Shown here piece by piece: positions 13,472-21,022 of a stretch of 22,292 bases of DNA. The stretch is from the NCBI GenBank assembly GCA_947377425.1, contig CANCFZ010000012.1, positions 1 to 22,292 of the forward strand, written 5' to 3'. Origin of the DNA: Flavobacteriaceae bacterium. GTDB lineage: Bacteria; Bacteroidota; Bacteroidia; Flavobacteriales; Flavobacteriaceae. Every line of letters begins with the position of its first letter. Position 1 is the stretch's first letter. The translations under genes were made by a program, and so were the position numbers. Under the pieces are notes generated by a model. The model saw nothing but the letters and a program-made list of their open reading frames with translations, had not been told where the DNA came from and did not search any database.

Positions 13472-14539
13472 ATGAGTTTAAAAAATACTCTCGAAATCGA
13501 TATAGTTAGCATAACTTCATCTAAAATTGATTCTGTAGATTTTGAAAACATTGCTTTTGGAAATATTTTCACAGATTACATGCTAATTTGTGATTTTAAA
13601 GAAGGTAATTGGCAAAAACCACTTATCAAACCTTACGAACCTTTTATGATTGATCCTTCTGCAAAGGTTTTTCATTATGGACAAGCCATTTTTGAAGGAA
13701 TGAAAGCATATAAAGATGAAAATGATGACGTTTGGTTGTTTAGACCTGATGAAAATTTTCACCGTTTCAATAAATCTGCTGTAAGAATGGCAATGCCAGA
13801 AGTTCCTGAGGCTATTTTTATTGATGGCTTGAAAACTATTATAGATTTGGAACGCAATTGGGTCAAAAAAGGATTAGGAAATACGCTTTACATTAGACCA
13901 TTTATGATTGCGATTGGTTCAGGAGTTATTGCGCAACCGTCAACTCAATACCGTTTTATGATTATACTTTCGCCAGCTAAATCGTATTATTCTGGTGAAG
14001 TTAAAGTTATAGTTGCCGATCATTACAGTCGTGCTGCAAATGGTGGAATTGGTGCTGCAAAAGCGGCTGGAAATTATTCGGCTCAATTTTATCCAACAAA
14101 ATTAGCTAATGACAAAGGATACCAACAAATCATCTGGACGGATGATGCCACGCACACTAAACTAGAAGAAGCTGGAACAATGAATGTTTTCTTTAGAATT
14201 AATGATACTTTATACACAGCACCAACAAGCGAAAGAATTTTGGATGGTGTAACCCGAAAAAGTTTAATTGATTTAGCTATTCGTGAAGGTTTGCATGTTG
14301 AAGTTCGTTCGGTACTTGTAGATGAGTTAGTAAATGCTGCTAAAGATGGAAGTTTGAAAGAAATATTTGGTGCAGGAACTGCTGCTGTAGTTAGTCCAAT
14401 AAGTGCTTTTGCCTATCAAGATGTGGAATATACTTTACCAAAAATTGAAGATTCATTTGCGCTTCAATTAAAAGATAAACTGACCAAAATTCAATACAAA
14501 TTAGCCGACGATACTTTTGGTTGGACGGTTAAGGTATAG
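13472..14539 (+). CDS. ilvE: Branched-chain amino-acid aminotransferase (355 aa)
   Basis: PLP enzyme of fold type IV that interconverts leucine, isoleucine and valine with their 2-oxo acids, using glutamate/2-oxoglutarate. The PLP lysine is K197 in GAAKAAGNY, followed by the class signature EEAGTMNVFF. The length and N-terminal FHYGQAIFEGMKAY match the mitochondrial-like (type II) subgroup. It serves the last step of synthesis or the first of degradation. The ATG at 13472 is the only start near the conserved region. It is a single-gene unit, divergent from the DUF4920 operon and ending at a shared terminator. A TAGTTTAG sequence at 13364-13371 is a one-mismatch candidate -7 box. Confidence 0.95.
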   Translation: MSLKNTLEIDIVSITSSKIDSVDFENIAFGNIFTDYMLICDFKEGNWQKPLIKPYEPFMIDPSAKVFHYGQAIFEGMKAYKDENDDVWLFRPDENFHRFNKSAVRMAMPEVPEAIFIDGLKTIIDLERNWVKKGLGNTLYIRPFMIAIGSGVIAQPSTQYRFMIILSPAKSYYSGEVKVIVADHYSRAANGGIGAAKAAGNYSAQFYPTKLANDKGYQQIIWTDDATHTKLEEAGTMNVFFRINDTLYTAPTSERILDGVTRKSLIDLAIREGLHVEVRSVLVDELVNAAKDGSLKEIFGAGTAAVVSPISAFAYQDVEYTLPKIEDSFALQLKDKLTKIQYKLADDTFGWTVKV

Positions 14540-14564
14540 TAATCAAAATTAAAATATACATTAT

Positions 14565-14602
14565 AAAAAAAGCTATTTTCATTTAAAAAAATCGCTTTTT
14601 TT
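14565..14602. terminator. Bidirectional terminator between ilvE and the PLP enzyme
   Basis: A 9-bp stem AAAAAAAGC / GCTTTTTTT (14565-14573 with 14594-14602), with an inner ATTTT/AAAAT pairing after one mismatch. T runs occur on both strands. It lies between two converging genes and should end both. Confidence 0.75.
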
Positions 14603-14619
14603 TTCAAGTTTGATTTAAA

Positions 14620-16107
14620 TCACATAGAAAACCAATTGGCTACCATTTCTTTTTCAGATTCAGTGGCTTTTTTGTGAATAAATTCATTTGTTTTTCCGTT
14701 ATAAACATATTCTTTTTCCCATTCTTTATGGTTTGTAGCTAATTCCTTAATGCTTTCGCATACAAATTTAATTTCCTCGGTAGTTGTAGTTGGGTGAATT
14801 GACATTCTAATCCATCCTGGCTTTTTGATTAAATCACCTGATATAATTTGACAAACTAAATCGTTTGATGTTTCTTGATCAACATGCAGTAAATAATGAC
14901 CATAAGTTCCTGCGCAACTGCAACCTCCACGTGTTTGAATTCCAAATTTATCGTTCAACATTTTTACACCCAAATTAAAATGTAAATCGGTTATATAAAA
15001 CGAAATTACTCCTAACCTATCTTCATGTTCTTTAGCTAAAATATTAACATTTTCGGTAGTTCCAAGAGCATCAAAAACATATTCTACAATTTCATGTTCA
15101 CGCTCTAAAATGTTTTTAACACCCATTTTTTCCTTCAATTGAATGGCTAGCGCAGTTTTAATCACTTGCAAAAAACCTGGAGTTCCTCCATCTTCTCTTT
15201 CTTCTATATTATCAATGTATTTGTGTTCGCCCCAAGGATTTGTCCAAGAAACTGTTCCACCACCAGGGCAATCTGGAATGTTGTTTTTATATAAATTTTT
15301 ATTAAAAACTAAAACTCCTGAGGTTCCTGGACCACCAAGAAATTTGTGTGGTGAAAAGAATATTGCATCCAAATAACTTTCAGCATCTTCAGGATGCATG
15401 TCGATAGTTACATAAGGACCCGAACAAGCAAAATCTACAAAACAAACTCCATTATTTTGGTGCATTAATTTAGCCGCTTCATGATAAGGAGTTTTAATTC
15501 CAGTTACATTGGAACATGAAGTAATTGATGCTATTTTGAAACTTCTATCTTTATATTTTTCTAAAAGTGTTTTTAAATTCTCAATCGAAAACAAACCATT
15601 TTCTCCAGCTGGAATAATTTCAACATCTGCCATCGTTTCCAACCAAGAAGTTTGATTAGAATGATGTTCCATGTGTGAAATAAAAACTATTGGTTTCAAT
15701 TCTTTTGGAATGTCGGTAAACTCTTTTAAATTTTCTGGTATTTTTAATCCTAAAATACGTTGAAATTTATTGACAACACCTGTCATTCCAGTTCCAGTGT
15801 TGATTAAAATATCATTATCCGTAGCATTTATATGCTTTTTAATAATGCGTTTCGCCTCATGATACGCCATTGTCATAGCGGTTCCGGTAACAGATGTTTC
15901 TGTGTGCGTATTGGCTACAAACGGTCCGAATTCATTCATCAATTTTTCTTCAATTGGGCGGTATAAACGACCACTTGCTGTCCAATCGGTATAGATGATT
16001 TTCTTTTTGCCAAAAGGCGATTGAAATTCTTGATCAATTCCAATAATATTCTTTCGGAACTGCTGAAAATAAACTTCTAATTCAGTGGTTGTTTCTGTGG
16101 TAATCAT
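14620..16107 (-). CDS. Class V aminotransferase-fold PLP enzyme, cysteine-desulfurase-like (495 aa)
   Basis: Fold type I PLP enzyme of the NifS/SufS superfamily. PLP lysine K255 is in FFSPHKFLGGPG, aspartate D225 in VDFACSG, and the stacking histidine is in MEHHSNQT. A C-terminal RGGCSCAGTYGH holds C396 and C398 where SufS-type enzymes carry the persulfide cysteine, so cysteine desulfurase or selenocysteine lyase activity is possible. At 495 aa it is about 90 residues longer than SufS, with insertions and an extended tail. No suf genes are near, so a housekeeping Fe-S role is not supported. The frame opens at a TTG (16128), but that lies inside the -7 box; I choose the ATG at 16107. Confidence 0.85.
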   Translation of the reverse strand: MITTETTTELEVYFQQFRKNIIGIDQEFQSPFGKKKIIYTDWTASGRLYRPIEEKLMNEFGPFVANTHTETSVTGTAMTMAYHEAKRIIKKHINATDNDILINTGTGMTGVVNKFQRILGLKIPENLKEFTDIPKELKPIVFISHMEHHSNQTSWLETMADVEIIPAGENGLFSIENLKTLLEKYKDRSFKIASITSCSNVTGIKTPYHEAAKLMHQNNGVCFVDFACSGPYVTIDMHPEDAESYLDAIFFSPHKFLGGPGTSGVLVFNKNLYKNNIPDCPGGGTVSWTNPWGEHKYIDNIEEREDGGTPGFLQVIKTALAIQLKEKMGVKNILEREHEIVEYVFDALGTTENVNILAKEHEDRLGVISFYITDLHFNLGVKMLNDKFGIQTRGGCSCAGTYGHYLLHVDQETSNDLVCQIISGDLIKKPGWIRMSIHPTTTTEEIKFVCESIKELATNHKEWEKEYVYNGKTNEFIHKKATESEKEMVANWFSM

Positions 16108-16125
16108 TGCGTTTAGTTTGTGCGC

Positions 16126-16133
16126 CAAATATA
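16126..16133 (-). promoter_or_regulatory. -7 promoter element of the class V PLP enzyme gene
   Basis: TATATTTG on the minus strand fits TAnnTTTG exactly, 18 bases before the ATG at 16107. Its presence rules out the upstream TTG at 16128 as start. Confidence 0.7.
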
Positions 16134-16196
16134 CGGATTTTTGAGAATAATGAAGAAGATTATTTAAGTTTGATAAATATGTTAAATAGCTCTAAA

Positions 16197-17771
16197 TTAA
16201 TTAGTTTTAGATTCAATAGCATTTAAAATCCACTCCATTTCGGGGTCTTTATTGTCTATTTTATCTTTAATTGTTGGAATGATTTCTATATCCGGATAAA
16301 TTCCGTGACCAAAAACGTCGGTTTGATTAGTAGTTTTCACATCCATTAACCCAATTCTCATTGGCAATTTTGTATTAGGAAGTGTCAAAACTGGAAGCAA
16401 TCCAGCAACTGTCGAATTGAATCCGCCTCCTGTTTCTTCACCTACAAAGGTGATATTTATATTTGTCTTTAAAGTTGCTGCCAATAAACAAGAAGCCGAA
16501 AAACTTCCACCATTAATTAATACGTATATTTTTCCAGAAAAATGATTGGGTTTACTTTCTCGTTCTTTTGAACCAACTAGCGAATAAGTAAATTTTCCGT
16601 CACTATTTTTTTGCGTTCTCAAATATGAAAAAACCATATAAAACGGATAACCTGTAGCTATAAATGGATAGCTAACCATTGGAATTTTACTAAAAACTCC
16701 CAATTTCCATAGGCTTGTTTTAGAAGTTACTTCGGCATTTTGAAGCATTACAAAATTTTTATCTGTCAAATAGGAATTCAATTCAACTACTTCAGCAACT
16801 CTTCCTCCGGGATTATTTCTTAAATCAATAATCAAAGTTTTAGTTTCTTTTTTCTTTAATATTCCAAATATTTCTCGGTATGCTTTACGGAAACTTCCTT
16901 TTGAAAAATCTTTTATTTTTAAAATTGCAATAGTACTATCGGCTTGAACAAAACTTAAATTTTTACTGAACACTTTACTTGTTGCATCATATCCATAAAT
17001 TCGTTTTTCTCGCTTTGTAATTGTATTTTTCTTATCTGAGGCTTTTGTAACAGTAATTACTTTAGCTTTCTTTTCTGGTTTCAACCGTTTGACAAGAATA
17101 CTTTTCAGAGAATCATTTTGCTTGAAAACATACATCAAACTATCATTAATTCCCATTTCATTGGTGAAATAAGTAGTAAACCTTCTTGCAAATCCTCGTG
17201 CTAAATAAGTGGTATTATATCCATCGGAAGTATATGTATCTCTGTATTTATTATAGATATTTTGGGGAGGAACTTGATTGATGCTAATCACTTCGGCACC
17301 AGTTTGAATTGACTTTTCTTTTGATTTGTTTTTAGTAACAAACAATTTATAATTCATCCATTCAAAATCAAATTGCGATAATGGTCCAACTCCCGATTTT
17401 AAAAGTCGTTTTTGTTCTTTTTTATCAACTCTCTTGAATGGTGGTGATAATATCATGTGTCCTTGATGCACAGAGGCAACAACTGGACTCATCAAAAAGA
17501 AAAATTCTTTGCTGGTTATTGGTTTATTAATACCTTTTCTTACGCTATCAAATTTTGCATTTAAAGCTTTTTTAGAAATGTATTTGTATAAACTCGGATG
17601 CAGTTTTTCTAATTTATGCTGTACATAATCAACATCTTTTTGCAACTTTTCTATTGCAATTGTTTGTTCTAATTGGTTATTGTATTTTTCAGTCGAAACA
17701 CAATTCACAAGTAGTAAAGATACTAATAGAATACAATATTTAAGACTCCAAATTCTAAATTCACAAGCCAT
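16197..17771 (-). CDS. S41-family peptidase lipoprotein (524 aa)
   Basis: Envelope serine protease. A signal peptide ends in LLLVNC with lipidated C24. The core domain carries LIIDLRNNPGGR (about 314-325), nucleophile S425 in GGSFSAS, and GEETGG (444-449) in place of the GxKT lysine motif of CtpA. A candidate catalytic His is in HQGHM (102-106). This points to the tricorn/IRBP-type subgroup rather than the CtpA Ser-Lys type, and no clear PDZ domain is seen. Substrate unknown. It is transcribed divergently from selO. The start is uncertain: ATG 17771 fits the -7 box at 17796-17803 with a leader of about 20 bases; ATG 17789 would give an almost leaderless transcript. Confidence 0.85.
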   Translation of the reverse strand: MACEFRIWSLKYCILLVSLLLVNCVSTEKYNNQLEQTIAIEKLQKDVDYVQHKLEKLHPSLYKYISKKALNAKFDSVRKGINKPITSKEFFFLMSPVVASVHQGHMILSPPFKRVDKKEQKRLLKSGVGPLSQFDFEWMNYKLFVTKNKSKEKSIQTGAEVISINQVPPQNIYNKYRDTYTSDGYNTTYLARGFARRFTTYFTNEMGINDSLMYVFKQNDSLKSILVKRLKPEKKAKVITVTKASDKKNTITKREKRIYGYDATSKVFSKNLSFVQADSTIAILKIKDFSKGSFRKAYREIFGILKKKETKTLIIDLRNNPGGRVAEVVELNSYLTDKNFVMLQNAEVTSKTSLWKLGVFSKIPMVSYPFIATGYPFYMVFSYLRTQKNSDGKFTYSLVGSKERESKPNHFSGKIYVLINGGSFSASCLLAATLKTNINITFVGEETGGGFNSTVAGLLPVLTLPNTKLPMRIGLMDVKTTNQTDVFGHGIYPDIEIIPTIKDKIDNKDPEMEWILNAIESKTN

Positions 17772-17795
17772 TGTAAGATTTTTAATCATAGCTTT

Positions 17796-17803
17796 CAAAT
17801 ATA
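17796..17803 (-). promoter_or_regulatory. -7 promoter element of the S41 peptidase gene
   Basis: TATATTTG on the minus strand is an exact TAnnTTTG box. The transcript should start near 17789, which favours the ATG at 17771 and excludes the TTG at 17798 that opens the frame. Confidence 0.65.
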
Positions 17804-17891
17804 CATTTATTTGTTATTTTATTAAATAATTTTAACGTTCCTAAAGAATGTTTTTTTTATCAAAATATATTATTAATTTAAAAATAAACAT

Positions 17892-17899
17892 TAAATTTG
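17892..17899 (+). promoter_or_regulatory. -7 promoter element of selO
   Basis: TAAATTTG fits TAnnTTTG exactly, 22 bases before the selO ATG at 17922. No clear -33 box. Confidence 0.6.
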
Positions 17900-17921
17900 A
17901 ATCTGAGATACTTATGATTAT

Positions 17922-19487
17922 ATGCAACTAAAAATCAACAATCTGTTTTCTTCAGAATTACCTGCCGATATAGACGAGACTAATACAACCCGTCAAGTTT
18001 TGAATGCTTGTTTTTCGTATGTTACTCCGAAAGTTTCCTCAAATCCAAAATTGATTCATGTTTCAAGTGACGCGGCCGATTTAATTGGAATTACGATAAA
18101 AGACATACAATCGGAAGATTTTTTAGATGTATTTTCAGGCAAAAAAATATTGCAAAATTCCAAACCTTATGCAATGAATTATGCTGGACATCAGTTTGGT
18201 AATTGGGCTGGACAATTGGGTGATGGACGCGCCATTATTCTTGCTGAAATAGAACACAATCAAAAGATTTTAACTTTACAACTTAAAGGAGCAGGAAGCA
18301 CGCCTTATTCAAGAAGAGCAGATGGTTTGGCTGTTTTGCGTTCATCAATTCGGGAGCATTTATGTAGTGAAGCTATGTTTCATTTGGGTGTTCCTACTAC
18401 TCGTTCTTTATCGCTAATTTTAACTGGTGATGAAGTTTTGCGTGATGTAATGTATGATGGAAATCCAAATTATGAAAAAGGCGCAGTAGTTTGTAGAGTA
18501 GCACCATCATTCATCCGATTTGGAAGTTTTGAATTATTTGCAGCTCAAAACGACTTAAAAACATTGCAATTACTTACCGATTTTACTATAAAACACTATT
18601 ATCCTGAAATTACATCTAACGGAAAAGAAAAATATATAGAGTTCTTTAAACATGTTGCTGACAAAACTCGTGAAATGATTGTTCATTGGCAACGTGTTGG
18701 TTTTGTTCATGGAGTAATGAACACTGATAACATGTCTATTTTAGGACTGACTATAGATTATGGCCCATATGGTTGGTTAGATAATTATACTCTTGATTGG
18801 ACTCCTAACACAACCGATAAAGAACACCGTCGTTATCGCTTTGGGAATCAACCTGAAATTGTTCTTTGGAATTTATTTCAGTTAGCAAATGCTTTATATA
18901 CTTTAGTTGAAGAATCTAAACCATTTGAATCTATTTTAGAGGAGTTTCAAAAACTTTATTTCAATGATTATATAGATATGATGAGGAACAAATTGGGTCT
19001 TACTTTAAAATCTAAAGAAGATATAAAACTAATAAAGGAATTAGAAACTGTTTTACAATTATCCGAAACCGACATGACAATTTTCTTTAGAGAACTAGGT
19101 TATGTAAAGAAATGCTATACCCCAGGTTGTGGAATTGCGACTATTGATGATGCTTTTTATAGACCCGAAGAGATAAAAAAAGAAATACTAAAAAAATGGG
19201 AAAGTTGGTTTAAAAAGTTTATTTATCGATTGAATGAAGAAGTAGAAATTGATGAGCATCGTAAAATGCAAATGAATAAAGTAAATCCAAAATATGTATT
19301 GCGCAATTATATGGCGCAAGTTGCCATTGATGCAGCAAACAAAGACGATTATTCAATAATTGATGAATTACATGAACTACTCAAAAACCCTTATGATGAG
19401 CAACCACAATTTGAGAAATGGTATGTCAAAAGACCCGACTGGGCAAGAAATAAAATAGGAAGTTCTATGCTGTCTTGTAGTTCATAA
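17922..19487 (+). CDS. selO: SelO protein adenylyltransferase (YdiU/UPF0061, 521 aa)
   Basis: Pseudokinase-fold enzyme that transfers AMP from ATP to Ser, Thr or Tyr of target proteins, linked to redox homeostasis in E. coli and mammals. Key residues are visible: K122 in LKGAGSTPYSRRADG, E145, D269 in HGVMNTDNMS and metal-binding D279 in IDYGPYGWLD. The C terminus is SSMLSCSS, a Cys form (C519) of the tail that carries selenocysteine in vertebrates. The position that is usually Cys in bacterial tails (GCSxLSCSS) is Ser here. The length is typical. It has its own promoter and stands alone, divergent from the S41 peptidase. No terminator is evident in the 128 bases before the next kinase gene. 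Confidence 0.93.
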   Translation: MQLKINNLFSSELPADIDETNTTRQVLNACFSYVTPKVSSNPKLIHVSSDAADLIGITIKDIQSEDFLDVFSGKKILQNSKPYAMNYAGHQFGNWAGQLGDGRAIILAEIEHNQKILTLQLKGAGSTPYSRRADGLAVLRSSIREHLCSEAMFHLGVPTTRSLSLILTGDEVLRDVMYDGNPNYEKGAVVCRVAPSFIRFGSFELFAAQNDLKTLQLLTDFTIKHYYPEITSNGKEKYIEFFKHVADKTREMIVHWQRVGFVHGVMNTDNMSILGLTIDYGPYGWLDNYTLDWTPNTTDKEHRRYRFGNQPEIVLWNLFQLANALYTLVEESKPFESILEEFQKLYFNDYIDMMRNKLGLTLKSKEDIKLIKELETVLQLSETDMTIFFRELGYVKKCYTPGCGIATIDDAFYRPEEIKKEILKKWESWFKKFIYRLNEEVEIDEHRKMQMNKVNPKYVLRNYMAQVAIDAANKDDYSIIDELHELLKNPYDEQPQFEKWYVKRPDWARNKIGSSMLSCSS

Positions 19488-19615
19488 TAAATCAAATTAA
19501 ATCTCATTATTTAATATCTGCTTAAAAAACTAATTAATTTTAAATCCTACAAATTATTTTTCTACATTTACAATACTAATGTTATGATTTTAACAAAAAA
19601 AGACGCATTATTACA

Positions 19616-20827
19616 ATGAAATTAACTGAAATAGACTGTGTCATGGTGGATAAACCAACATATGAAGAATTAGAAAAAAAAGTAGCGTATTTGCATCATT
19701 TCATTAATAAAATGCAAAGCACTAACATACATAATGAAGCAGAATTGTTCAGATTAGGTTTTGAGAATGCTAATATCGGGATGTGTTTAGTTGATTTAAA
19801 AGGTAATCTTTTTAAAGTCAACGCTCAAATGACAAAAATTTTTGGATATTCTATTGAAGAATTAGAGCAAATGAATGTTAACGACATCACTCACCCTGAT
19901 TTTAATACTGACAGTCCTGAATTTATTAAAAATGCAACCGAAGGAACTATCTCAAATACTGAATTTGAAAAAAATTATTTTCATAAAAACGGTTCTGTTA
20001 TAACTAGTCTAGTGAGAAGTTCTTCTGTAATGGATGAAGAAAACAATGCTTTGTTTTTTATTTCGCACGTTCAAGATATAACTGATAAAAAAAATGCAGA
20101 AAAAATATTACTTGAACAAAAAGAAGAACTTCAAAAATTAAATTCTGAAAAAGACAAGTTTTTTTCTATTATAGCACATGACTTAATGAATCCTTTTAAT
20201 TCTATTATTAGCTTTAGTAACCTATTAGAAGAGCAAGTTAAAAATAAAGAATATGATGAAATTGAAGTGTTTTCAAAAATAATTCATCAATCTTCACAAC
20301 GTGCGATGAATTTATTAATCAATTTGATGGAATGGTCGCAATCACAAACAGGAAGAATGGATTACAATCCTGTATTTTTTGATTTAGAAAGTCTTATTAA
20401 TGAAGTAACTCTTTTATTTTCTGAAATATCCAAACAAAAATCTATAACTTTAAAAAAATCTTTTGCACTATCTAAATCAATATTAGCAGATCGAGACATG
20501 ATTAGTGCTGTTTTAAGAAATTTAATTTCAAACGCAATAAAATTTACAAAAAATGAAGGAAATGTAATCATTTCGGTTGTTGAAAATAACAGCAATCTCG
20601 TTTTTTCAATAAGTGACAATGGAGTTGGTATAGAACAAGAAAGAATAGAAAAATTGTTTCAATTTACCGAAAACTATTCAACACTTGGAACCGAAAAAGA
20701 AAAAGGCACCGGACTTGGCTTAATTCTTTGTAAAGATTTTATTGAAAAACATAATGGAAAAATTTGGGTTGATAGTAAAATTGAAAAAGGAACTACTATT
20801 AATTTTTCAATTCCTATTTTTAAATAA
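19616..20827 (+). CDS. PAS-domain sensor histidine kinase (403 aa)
   Basis: Soluble sensor kinase without membrane segments. An N-terminal coiled coil (about 12-45) leads to one PAS/PAC domain (about 44-160), a linker helix rich in Glu/Lys (160-180), then the HisKA domain with phospho-accepting H188 in IIAHDLMNPF and the ATPase domain with N302/N306, D334 in DNGVGI and KGTGLGL. The signal is unknown. No receiver gene lies beside it; the next gene in the same direction is another PAS kinase. The ATG at 19616 is chosen; a second Met at codon 10 (19643) begins the coiled coil and is possible. TACATTTA at 19563-19570 is a near-consensus -7 box, 45 bases upstream. Confidence 0.9.
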   Translation: MKLTEIDCVMVDKPTYEELEKKVAYLHHFINKMQSTNIHNEAELFRLGFENANIGMCLVDLKGNLFKVNAQMTKIFGYSIEELEQMNVNDITHPDFNTDSPEFIKNATEGTISNTEFEKNYFHKNGSVITSLVRSSSVMDEENNALFFISHVQDITDKKNAEKILLEQKEELQKLNSEKDKFFSIIAHDLMNPFNSIISFSNLLEEQVKNKEYDEIEVFSKIIHQSSQRAMNLLINLMEWSQSQTGRMDYNPVFFDLESLINEVTLLFSEISKQKSITLKKSFALSKSILADRDMISAVLRNLISNAIKFTKNEGNVIISVVENNSNLVFSISDNGVGIEQERIEKLFQFTENYSTLGTEKEKGTGLGLILCKDFIEKHNGKIWVDSKIEKGTTINFSIPIFK

Positions 20828-20874
20828 CCACAACATTCTTGCTACTTAATAGCTTTTTTTAGATTAAATGACAT

Positions 20875-20919
20875 AGTAAAAAAACTACTAATTTTTAGAT
20901 ACCTAAAAGTTTTTTTACT
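20875..20919. terminator. Long inverted repeat after the PAS kinase, probable terminator
   Basis: A perfect 12-bp stem (20875-20886 with 20908-20919) encloses 21 bases that hold a second, 6-bp TTTTAG/CTAAAA pairing. The right arm contains seven T. It lies 48 bases past the kinase stop and 103 before the next kinase, so it may terminate the first. Its right end touches a TAAATTTA sequence (20919-20926) that could be the -7 box of the next gene. Confidence 0.55.
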
Positions 20920-20963
20920 AAATTTACAATTGCACTTTTTAATTTAAAAAACTCCCTTACTTT

Positions 20964-20984
20964 TTTAGCATTTAAAATGCTAAA
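20964..20984. promoter_or_regulatory. Palindrome in the leader of the truncated PAS kinase
   Basis: TTTAGCAT, five-base loop, ATGCTAAA: a perfect 8-bp inverted repeat 38-58 bases before the ATG at 21023 and downstream of the possible -7 box. It could be an operator or a leader hairpin affecting translation. Confidence 0.45.
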
Positions 20985-21022
20985 TGCAATAATAAAGATG
21001 CAACCATAATACCTACCCAATT

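Noticed and set aside
16108..16128. TTG start at 16128 for the class V PLP enzyme
   Set aside because: It overlaps an exact TATATTTG -7 box, so the transcript begins downstream of it; the ATG at 16107 fits.
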